This document shows, one piece after another, positions 1 to 5,729 of a stretch of 6,635 nt of DNA. A program made the position numbers and the translations under genes. The notes under the pieces were generated by a model. It was not told the DNA's origin and ran no database searches. It worked only from the letters and a program-made list of their open reading frames with translations. Numbering within the stretch: the stretch's first letter is position 1; the number at the start of each line of letters is the position of its first letter. The DNA is from an uncultured Chloroflexota bacterium (GTDB lineage Bacteria > Chloroflexota > Dehalococcoidia > UBA2247 > RBG-13-53-26): the NCBI GenBank assembly GCA_937860285.1, contig CALMBS010000083.1, forward strand, positions 1 through 6,635, in the 5' to 3' direction.

Positions 1-234
1 ACGGTGGGAGAGCTGGTCATAAAGCACCTGAAGGAGATGGACCGCATCGCCTACATCCGGTTTGCCTCCGTCTACCGTGAGTTCACCGACATCGACAGCT
101 TCAGGAGGGAGCTGGACGCCCTGGCCCATGGCACGGAAGAGGCGCCGGCCACCCAGCTTCCCCTCATCCCGGGAGACGGCCCGCTGCCGCGCGGGCCGGC
201 GGCCGCCCGGAGATCACGCAAAGCCGCGGGCTAG
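1..234 (+). CDS. nrdR: Transcriptional repressor NrdR, C-terminal part (5' end outside window)
   Basis: NrdR is a zinc-ribbon plus ATP-cone protein that senses adenine nucleotides and represses ribonucleotide reductase genes by binding NrdR boxes in their promoters. Only the last 77 codons are present. The reading frame is open from base 1 and ends at TAG 232-234. The visible part begins with the last helix of the ATP-cone (VGELVIKHLKEMD) and the family signature AYIRFASVYREF, followed by DIDSFRREL, where NrdR proteins normally end or nearly end. The zinc ribbon lies upstream of the window. About 35 further residues rich in Pro, Ala and Arg follow (from about residue 43), an extra tail with no recognisable domain. 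nrdJ starts 10 bases downstream, which is the classical context of this regulator and makes the assignment firm. The GTG at base 4 is an internal Val codon, not a start. Confidence 0.93.
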   Translation, partial: TVGELVIKHLKEMDRIAYIRFASVYREFTDIDSFRRELDALAHGTEEAPATQLPLIPGDGPLPRGPAAARRSRKAAG

Positions 235-238
235 GAGG
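233..238 (+). promoter_or_regulatory. Ribosome binding site of nrdJ
   Basis: AGGAGG, a perfect Shine-Dalgarno core, overlaps the last two bases of the nrdR TAG stop. Six bases separate it from the ATG at 245. It decides the nrdJ start and implies coupled translation of nrdR and nrdJ. Confidence 0.85.
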
Positions 239-244
239 CCTGAC

Positions 245-2863
245 ATGTCAGAACGCAATGCGAAGAAGGAAGACGCCGAGCGTCTCGCCCGGGACCAGAT
301 AGCCCGGGCCGTCTTCGCCGCCGCCCAGTCCCTGGGCATAACGGACCGGGAGGTGACCGAGGAGCTCACCAGCCAGGTTATTCAGAGGATGGAGAGGGAC
401 AGGACAGGGACCAGGCTCCCGCTCCCGGGGATGGAGGGGCTGGTCCCGCACAGCAAGCACAGGGGGAAGCGGACCGTGGAGCCAACGGAGATAGAAGGGA
501 TAGTGAAGGAGGCTCTGACGAGTATGGGTCGCAAGGAGACACCGGAGGCGAAGGTGGAAGTGAAGATAAGCCATGACGGGTGCGCGCCGGCCGGCGATGG
601 CGGAGACAGAAACGCCCTGGAAGGCCTGTCCCCCAATGCCATGAAGGTCCTGGAGAAGAGGTACCTGAAGAAGGACCCGAACGGCCAGGTGATCGAGACC
701 CCGGTGCAGATGTTCCGCCGGGTGGCGCACTGCATCGCCTCCGCGGAGCTGGCCTACGACCCCCAGGCCGACGTCCGGAGCTGGGAAGAGAAGTTCTACG
801 CCATGATCACCAGCCTGGAGTACCTGCCCAACTCGCCCACCCTCATGAACGCCGGGCGCGAGCTGGGGCAGCTGTCCGCCTGCTTCGTGCTGCCCGTCGA
901 GGACTCCATGGAATCCATATTCGAGGCCGTCAAGCAGACGGCGCTCATACACAAGAGCGGGGGAGGCACGGGGTTCTCGTTCTCCCGCCTGAGGCCGGAG
1001 AGCGACCGGGTGGGATCCACCGGCGGGGTGGCCAGCGGCCCGGTCTCGTTCCTGCGGGTCTTCGACACCGCCACCGACGTCATCAAGCAGGGCGGCATGC
1101 GGCGGGGGGCCAACATGGCCATCCTCAGCATCGACCACCCTGACATCCTGCGCTTCATCGGCGCCAAGGAGAAGGGCAACGTCTTCAGCAACTTCAACCT
1201 GTCCGTGGCCATGACCGAGGACTTCATGAAGGCGGTCGACGCCGGGCGCGACTACGATCTGGTCAATCCTCACACCAGGCAGACCGTGCAGAAGCTCAAC
1301 GCCAGAGAGGTCTTCGACAAGATAGTGGACATGGCCTGGAGGACCGGGGACCCGGGCATCATCTTCATCGACCGGGTGAACAAGGACAACCCCACACCCA
1401 AGCTGGGCACTATCGAGAGCACCAACCCCTGCGGCGAGCAGCCCCTGCTGCCCCACGAGTCGTGCAACCTGGGCTCGATCAACCTTTCGAAGATGCTGAA
1501 ACGGCAGGACGGCAAGGCGGAGATCGACTACGCCAGGCTGGCCGACCGCATCAGGCTGGCGGTGCGGTTCCTGGACAACACCATCGAGGCCAACCGCTTC
1601 CCCACGGAGCAGATAGAGAAGATGACCAAGACCACCCGCAAGGTCGGCCTGGGCGTGATGGGGTTCGCCGACGCCCTCATCGCCATGGGTATCCCCTACG
1701 ACTCGGAGAAGGCCCTGGAGACCGCCGAGAGCATCATGGGCTTCATCAACCGGGAAGCCACTGCCGCCTCCGCCGAGCTGGCCCGGACCAGGGGCGCCTT
1801 CCCCGCCTTCGAAGGCAGCATCTACGACCGGCCCGGCCTGCCCAAGCTGCGCAACGCGGCCCGGACCACCATCGCCCCCACGGGGACGCTGAGCATCATC
1901 TCCGGCTGCTCCAGCGGCATCGAGCCGCTGTTTGCCCTGACCTACATGCGCACCATCCTGGAGGGGGAGCACCTCCTGGAGGTGAACCCCTACTTCGAGG
2001 AGGTGGCCCGGAAGGAGGGCTTCTACAGCGAGGCCCTGATGAAGGACCTGGCGAGCCGCGGCACCGTCCGGGGCATGGACCAGGTGCCCGCCTGGGTGCA
2101 GCAGGTCTTCGTCACCGCGCATGACATCACCCCCGAGGGCCACGTCCGGATACAGGCCGCCTTCCAGAAGCACACGGACAACGCCGTCTCCAAGACGGTC
2201 AACTTCCCCCACGATGCCACCAGGGAGGACGTGGCCCGGGTCTACCACCTGGCCTACGAGCTGGGATGCAAGGGGATAACCATCTACCGCGACGGGAGCA
2301 AGGAGAGCCAGGTGCTGACCATCAACCGGGAGGCACCGGCGGCAGAGAAGGCGGCCCCGGCCGCGGCCGAGGCCCCCACCCCGGCACCCACCCGCACACC
2401 ACGCAAGCGCCCGCGGGTGACCGCCGGCTCCACCGAGCGGGTGCTGACCGGCTGCGGCAACCTCTACGTCACCGTTAACCGGGACGAGCACGGCATCTGC
2501 GAGGTCTTCTCTACCCTGGGGAAGACCGGCGCCTGCGCCTCCGCGCAGCTGGAGGGCCTGTCCCGCATCATCTCACTGTGCCTGCGCTCCAACATAGAGA
2601 TCGACACCATCGTGCAGCAGCTCCGGGGCATACGCTGCCCCTCCATCGTGTGGGAGGGAGGCCACGCCGTGCTCTCCTGCGCCGACGCCATAGCCACCGT
2701 GCTGGAGAAGGAGATACAGGAGGTGCCCCAGAGGCCCGCGGCGCCCGCCGCCGCCACCCGGGTGAAGAACGTGGCCGGGCAGTGCCCGGACTGCGGGAGC
2801 ATCCTGGTGTACCAGGAGGGCTGCTATCTCTGCCGCGGGTGCGGCTACACCAAGTGCAGCTAG
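245..2863 (+). CDS. nrdJ: Adenosylcobalamin-dependent (class II) ribonucleotide reductase
   Basis: This 872-residue cytoplasmic enzyme reduces ribonucleotides to deoxyribonucleotides, generating its thiyl radical from coenzyme B12. It needs no oxygen and no second radical subunit. Residues 19-106 look like an altered ATP-cone. The barrel domain runs from about 125 to 690. The catalytic set is visible: redox pair Cys213 (SACFVLPV) and Cys407 (ESCNLGS), and radical site Asn394, Cys396 and Glu398 (NPCGE). Cys396 and Cys407 are 11 residues apart, as in Thermotoga NrdJ. Phosphate-binding APTGT is at 544-548 and HKSGGGTGF at 236-244. A Pro/Ala linker (about 696-729) leads to a TSCPD domain (about 730-825). 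A cysteine-rich tail (Cys847, 850, 860, 863, 866, 871) should shuttle electrons from thioredoxin or bind metal. The ATG at 245 is chosen for its strong SD. An ATG at 62 in the same frame lies inside nrdR and would add 61 unrelated residues. No NrdR box is seen between the two genes, so control should come from the promoter upstream of nrdR. Confidence 0.96.
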   Translation: MSERNAKKEDAERLARDQIARAVFAAAQSLGITDREVTEELTSQVIQRMERDRTGTRLPLPGMEGLVPHSKHRGKRTVEPTEIEGIVKEALTSMGRKETPEAKVEVKISHDGCAPAGDGGDRNALEGLSPNAMKVLEKRYLKKDPNGQVIETPVQMFRRVAHCIASAELAYDPQADVRSWEEKFYAMITSLEYLPNSPTLMNAGRELGQLSACFVLPVEDSMESIFEAVKQTALIHKSGGGTGFSFSRLRPESDRVGSTGGVASGPVSFLRVFDTATDVIKQGGMRRGANMAILSIDHPDILRFIGAKEKGNVFSNFNLSVAMTEDFMKAVDAGRDYDLVNPHTRQTVQKLNAREVFDKIVDMAWRTGDPGIIFIDRVNKDNPTPKLGTIESTNPCGEQPLLPHESCNLGSINLSKMLKRQDGKAEIDYARLADRIRLAVRFLDNTIEANRFPTEQIEKMTKTTRKVGLGVMGFADALIAMGIPYDSEKALETAESIMGFINREATAASAELARTRGAFPAFEGSIYDRPGLPKLRNAARTTIAPTGTLSIISGCSSGIEPLFALTYMRTILEGEHLLEVNPYFEEVARKEGFYSEALMKDLASRGTVRGMDQVPAWVQQVFVTAHDITPEGHVRIQAAFQKHTDNAVSKTVNFPHDATREDVARVYHLAYELGCKGITIYRDGSKESQVLTINREAPAAEKAAPAAAEAPTPAPTRTPRKRPRVTAGSTERVLTGCGNLYVTVNRDEHGICEVFSTLGKTGACASAQLEGLSRIISLCLRSNIEIDTIVQQLRGIRCPSIVWEGGHAVLSCADAIATVLEKEIQEVPQRPAAPAAATRVKNVAGQCPDCGSILVYQEGCYLCRGCGYTKCS

Positions 2864-2898
2864 GACCCCGATCCGGTCCGATGGTGGCCTGCGAACCA

Positions 2899-2927
2899 TT
2901 GACAACGCGGTTCCGCTGCCGTATCCT
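2899..2927 (+). promoter_or_regulatory. Predicted sigma70-type promoter P1 in the nrdJ downstream gap
   Basis: A perfect -35 hexamer TTGACA (2899-2904) lies 17 bases before TATCCT (2922-2927), which matches the -10 consensus at four of six positions. Transcription would start near 2933-2935. No coding start with a ribosome binding site follows before the terminator at 3021-3061, so the expected product is a short untranslated RNA or an attenuated leader for the CoA-transferase operon. Confidence 0.55.
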
Positions 2928-2933
2928 CTCATG

Positions 2934-3061
2934 TGGCGCAGCGCCAGGCCCCGGCAGAGGACAAGGAGGTTGCGGCTACAAGGGAGACCACTGCCCGGAA
3001 GCTTGCCCCCTTCTTTTGACAGTTAGCCCATCCGTGCTACGGGTGGGCTAACTTCTTTTTT
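2934..3061 (+). ncRNA. Candidate small RNA or attenuator leader, class unknown
   Basis: This stretch of about 128 bases lies between predicted promoter P1 and an intrinsic terminator and has no convincing reading frame. Hand-paired elements are: a perfect 5-bp hairpin TGGCG-CAG-CGCCA at 2934-2946; a 7-bp pairing of CCGGCAG (2951-2957) with CTGCC/GG (2991-2998, bulged C2996), extendable by GGC 2947-2949 with GCC 3005-3007; and inner GGT 2968-2970 with ACC 2987-2989. An alternative helix AAGGG 2980-2984 with CCCTT 3008-3012 competes with part of this, as in a switch. It contains AAGGAGG (2963-2969) with no start codon at usable distance. I could not match it to SRP RNA, 6S RNA, tmRNA, T-box, SAM, cobalamin, TPP, glycine or other common riboswitches. 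Whether it is a free RNA or a leader read through into the next gene is open. The 5' end is inferred from promoter geometry. Confidence 0.4.
3021..3061 (+). terminator. Intrinsic (Rho-independent) terminator
   Basis: A perfect 10-bp outer stem AGTTAGCCCA (3021-3030) / TGGGCTAACT (3044-3053) continues inward with T3031-G3043 wobble, C-G, C-G, G3034-C3040 and T3035-A3039. This gives about 15 bp closed by a 3-base loop, or 14 bp with a 5-base TGCTA loop. It is followed by TC and a run of six T (3056-3061). It ends transcripts from nrdJ and from predicted promoter P1 before the CoA-transferase operon. The outer stem is near-symmetric, so some function on the other strand is possible, but the T run is only on the + strand. 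Confidence 0.9.
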
Positions 3062-3077
3062 CGGTTCGCACGTTACC

Positions 3078-3106
3078 TTGACCGGGGCAGCAGCGGATGC
3101 TAACAT
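3078..3106 (+). promoter_or_regulatory. Predicted sigma70-type promoter P2 of the CoA-transferase operon
   Basis: TTGACC (3078-3083) and TAACAT (3101-3106) are separated by exactly 17 bases, and a TG at 3098-3099 one base before the -10 makes an extended -10. Transcription would start near 3113, giving a leader of about 33 bases before the GTG at 3146. It lies directly after the terminator at 3021-3061, so the CoA-transferase, fabF and recJ genes have their own start signal. Confidence 0.6.
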
Positions 3107-3128
3107 CAGGACGGGTTTCGTTCAACAG

Positions 3129-3135
3129 AGAGGAG
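3129..3135 (+). promoter_or_regulatory. Ribosome binding site of the CoA-transferase gene
   Basis: AGAGGAG ends 10 bases before the GTG start at 3146. The spacing is slightly long, but no better start lies nearby, and the protein beginning MDWKEEYKKR matches the usual N-terminus of the family. Confidence 0.65.
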
Positions 3136-3145
3136 CACACGCAGC

Positions 3146-4477
3146 GTGGACTGGAAAGAGGAGTACAAGAAGAGACTGGTTTCGGCAGAGGATGCCGTGC
3201 AAGCGGTAAAATCAAACGACTATGTCGTATTCGCCCAACCGGAGGCCCCGGCACTGGGCCTGGCGCTGGTCAGCCGGGTGGGCGACATCAGCGGCATCCG
3301 GATCATGGGCGGCGGGGGCAGCGATCTGCCTATATACGATGCCGGCTGGTATGACAGCTTCCCGGATGCCTTCTCGCTGGAGACATCCTACGTCCTGCCG
3401 CTCATCCGCGACCTGATCGCCCAGAAGAAGTCCGACTTCATCGTCAGCGGCCTCTTCGGCGTCCCCGATATCGGCATCGGCATGCCCAAGCCCATCGACG
3501 TGTTCATGGTGCAGATATCGCCTCCCGATGAGCACGGCTTCTGCAGCTTCGGCAACTCGCTGTGGATGAAGAAGGAGTGGGCCCGGTCGGCGAAGATCGT
3601 CATGGGCGAGGTCAACAGCAATATCATCCGCACCTACGGGGACAACTATATCCACGTTTCCGAGGTGGACTACTTCGTGGAGCACACCCCGACCGGCAAG
3701 GTGCCCGGCGGCACCGACATCCTGGGCCGCAAGACCACCGGCCCCGGGGAGCTGGAGAAGACCGTGGCCGGCTACGTGGGCACCATCGTCAGGGACGGCG
3801 ACTGCCTGGAGATAGGCGTGGGCGGCACCGCGGAGTGGGTGGCCCAGTTCGGCGGCCTGGAGAAGAAGCACGAGCTGGGCTGGCACTCGGAGAACACGGT
3901 CCGGGGCATCGGCACGCTGGTGATGAACGGCGTGATGACCGGGAGCCGCAAGACCATCAACGTCGGCAAGTGCGTGGCCACCGCGGTTGGCGGCGGGTCC
4001 AAGGAGGAGATGGACTTCATCGCCAACAACCCCATCTTTGAGGTGTACTCCTCCTCCTACGCCCTGAACCCCAGGATAATCTGCCAGAACGACAACGTGG
4101 TGGCCATCAACAGCGCCATCGCCGTCGACCTCACCGGACAGATCGCCGCCGAGTCCGTGGGCACGGTCATGACCAGCGGGTCGGGCGGGCAGCTCTCCTT
4201 CGCCATCGGCGCCAACCTGTCCCGCGGCGGGCGCAGCGTGGTGGCCATCCCCTCCACGGCCAAGGGCGGGCAGCTGTCCCGCATCATCCCCATTCTGGAG
4301 CCGGGGACGGTGGTGAGCACGCCGCGCACCCTGGCCGACCACGTGGTGACCGAGTATGGTATCGCCCGGCTCAAGGGCAAGACCCAGAGGGAGCGGGCCA
4401 TGGAGCTCGTCGCCGTGGCGCACCCGGACTACCGCGCCCAGCTGAAGAAAGAAGCAGAAAGGCTCTACTGGCCCTGA
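3146..4477 (+). CDS. Acetyl-CoA hydrolase/4-hydroxybutyrate CoA-transferase family protein
   Basis: This 443-residue protein has the full length of family I CoA-transferases such as clostridial 4-hydroxybutyrate CoA-transferase (AbfT) and acetyl-CoA hydrolase. These soluble enzymes move CoA between a carboxylate and an acyl-CoA through a glutamyl-CoA thioester. Start GTG 3146 gives MDWKEEYKKR, like MDWKKIYEDR in AbfT. Visible family landmarks are SPPDEHGF (125-132), GEVN (to 157), the presumed catalytic Glu249 in GWHSEN, ANNP (293-296), SGSGGQ (344-349), VTEYG (401-405) and HPDY near the C-terminus. The N-terminal domain covers about 1-190 and the C-terminal domain about 200-443. Two sites differ from AbfT as I recall it: GVGGTAEW (224-231) replaces GIGAIPDA, and GGQLSFAIGA (347-356) replaces GGQVDFVRGA. 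Substrate choice may therefore differ, and I give no gene symbol. It is the first gene of its operon and overlaps fabF by one base. Substrate candidates include short-chain acids such as acetate, butyrate, propionate or 4-hydroxybutyrate. Confidence 0.88.
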   Translation: MDWKEEYKKRLVSAEDAVQAVKSNDYVVFAQPEAPALGLALVSRVGDISGIRIMGGGGSDLPIYDAGWYDSFPDAFSLETSYVLPLIRDLIAQKKSDFIVSGLFGVPDIGIGMPKPIDVFMVQISPPDEHGFCSFGNSLWMKKEWARSAKIVMGEVNSNIIRTYGDNYIHVSEVDYFVEHTPTGKVPGGTDILGRKTTGPGELEKTVAGYVGTIVRDGDCLEIGVGGTAEWVAQFGGLEKKHELGWHSENTVRGIGTLVMNGVMTGSRKTINVGKCVATAVGGGSKEEMDFIANNPIFEVYSSSYALNPRIICQNDNVVAINSAIAVDLTGQIAAESVGTVMTSGSGGQLSFAIGANLSRGGRSVVAIPSTAKGGQLSRIIPILEPGTVVSTPRTLADHVVTEYGIARLKGKTQRERAMELVAVAHPDYRAQLKKEAERLYWP

Positions 4478-5715
4478 TGAATACGCGGATAGTGATCACG
4501 GGCGTGGGGGCCATCAGCCCGCTCGGTCCCGATGTGCCGACGCTCTGGGAAGCCCTCATGGCCGGCCGCTCCGGATGCGGCCCCATCACCCTTTTTGACG
4601 CCGCGGCCCATGAGACCAGGATCGCCGCCGAGGTCAAGGGCTTCGACCCGGCGCAGCACTTCGAGCACCGGGAAGCCCGGCGGATGGACCGCTACACCCA
4701 GTTCGCGGCCATCGCCGCCCTCCAGGCGGTGAAGCAGGCCAACCTGGACTGCGCCAAAGAAGGCGCCGACGTCGGCGTGCTGATCGGCAGCGGCATAGGG
4801 GGCATAACCACGCTCTCGGCCCAGATGGCCACCCTGACGGACAGGGGACCGCGCCGGATCAGCCCGCTGCTGGTCCCCATGATGATCGCGGACGCCGCGG
4901 CCGGACACGTGTCCATCATGCTGGGCGCGAAGGGCATGAACTTCTGCGCCACGTCGGCCTGCTCCAGCGGGGCCGATGCCGTCGGCGAGGCCTGCGAGAT
5001 CATCCGCCGGGGCGACGCCCAGGCCATGATTGCCGGCGGCGCGGAAGCGCCGCTGACCCCCATTTCGATCGCCGGGTTCAACGCCGCCGGCACGCTGTCG
5101 CTCCGCAACGACGAGCCGCTCCGGGCTTCCCGCCCGTTTGACGCCCAGCGCGACGGCTTCGTCATGGGCGAAGGGGCGGCGGCGCTGGTCCTGGAAAGCC
5201 TGGAGCACGCCCTGAAACGCGACGCCCGCATACTGGCCGAGCTGGCCGCCTACGGGGCCACCTCCGACGCCTTCCACATTACGTCGCCGGCACAGGACGG
5301 CGAGGGCGGGGCCAAGGCCATGCAGATGGCCCTGCGCAAGGCCGGCATGAGCGTGGAGGAGATCGACTACATCAACGCCCATGGGACCTCCACCGCCATG
5401 AACGACAAGTGCGAGACGATGGCCATCAAGTCCGTCTTCGGTAAGCAGGCCTACCGCATCCCGGTGAGCTCCACCAAGTCCATGATGGGCCATCTCATCG
5501 GCGCCGCCGGGGCCATCGAAGCCATCGTCAGCGTGCTGACCATCCAGAACGGCATGGTGCCGCCCACCATCAACCTGGAGAACCCGGACCCGGACTGCGA
5601 TCTGGACTATGTCCCCAACAAGGCGCGTCAGCACAAGGTCAGGGCCGCCATGTCCAACTCCTTTGGATTCGGCGGGCACAACTCCGTGCTCTTGTTCAGA
5701 GAGTACGCGGGTTAG
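4477..5715 (+). CDS. fabF: Beta-ketoacyl-[acyl carrier protein] synthase II
   Basis: FabF condenses malonyl-ACP with a growing acyl-ACP in type II fatty acid synthesis, releasing CO2. The protein has 412 residues, the normal FabF length, with both thiolase-fold halves. The Cys-His-His triad is complete: Cys162 (TSACSSG), His302 (NAHGTST) and His339 (GHLIGA), with Lys334 in KSMMGH and the gating-loop Phe398 in NSFGFGGHN. The triad positions sit one residue before those of E. coli FabF. The start MNTRIVITGVGAISPLG is typical. The ATG shares its A with the TGA stop of the CoA-transferase gene, and there is only a weak purine stretch upstream (about 4457-4462), so translation is probably coupled. 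Residues around the nucleophile (SACSSGAD) resemble mycobacterial KasA/KasB more than E. coli FabF (CATG). No acyl carrier protein, fabD or fabG gene is present here, so this is not inside a standard fab cluster. It could be the main elongating synthase or a dedicated one. Confidence 0.93.
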   Translation: MNTRIVITGVGAISPLGPDVPTLWEALMAGRSGCGPITLFDAAAHETRIAAEVKGFDPAQHFEHREARRMDRYTQFAAIAALQAVKQANLDCAKEGADVGVLIGSGIGGITTLSAQMATLTDRGPRRISPLLVPMMIADAAAGHVSIMLGAKGMNFCATSACSSGADAVGEACEIIRRGDAQAMIAGGAEAPLTPISIAGFNAAGTLSLRNDEPLRASRPFDAQRDGFVMGEGAAALVLESLEHALKRDARILAELAAYGATSDAFHITSPAQDGEGGAKAMQMALRKAGMSVEEIDYINAHGTSTAMNDKCETMAIKSVFGKQAYRIPVSSTKSMMGHLIGAAGAIEAIVSVLTIQNGMVPPTINLENPDPDCDLDYVPNKARQHKVRAAMSNSFGFGGHNSVLLFREYAG

Positions 5716-5729
5716 GACGGGGCAGGCTA

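Noticed and set aside
62..244. Upstream ATG at 62 as the start of nrdJ (61 extra residues)
   Set aside because: It lies inside nrdR in another frame, has no ribosome binding site and gives a Ser/Pro/Arg-rich stretch unlike any NrdJ. The ATG at 245 has a perfect AGGAGG six bases ahead.
248..2491. Very long open frame on the minus strand opposite nrdJ (747 codons), with similar ones at 3212-4423 and 4465-5679
   Set aside because: These mirror the codon structure of G+C-rich genes on the + strand. Their translations are low-complexity Gly/His/Val/Leu-rich text with no domains, and the + strand genes are certain.
2783..2860. Six-cysteine C-terminal tail of NrdJ as a novel zinc module
   Set aside because: Cysteine-rich ends of this CxxCG...CxxCGYxKC style are usual in TSCPD-containing class II reductases.
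2863..2879. GGACC/GGTCC hairpin just after the nrdJ stop as a terminator
   Set aside because: The stem is only 5 bp with a 7-base loop and no T run follows. The clear terminator is at 3021-3061.
2990..3005. CCCGGAAGC as a possible SRP RNA tetraloop region
   Set aside because: The conserved asymmetric and symmetric loop sequences flanking the GGAA loop in SRP RNA are absent and the flanks do not pair as required.
2980..3010. Resemblance to a cobalamin riboswitch (CCACTG at 2988-2993) next to a B12-dependent enzyme gene
   Set aside because: Only a few bases agree. The rest of the cobalamin core and the B12 box are missing, and the element lies downstream of nrdJ, not upstream.
3016..3021. Second TTGACA as a -35 box
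   Set aside because: No acceptable -10 lies 16-18 bases downstream, and the last base is part of the terminator stem.
2931..3026. Possible 31-codon Arg-rich leader peptide from ATG 2931 to TAG 3024-3026
   Set aside because: The ATG sits at or before the predicted transcription start, has no SD, and the composition is what random G+C-rich sequence gives. There are no runs of regulatory codons.
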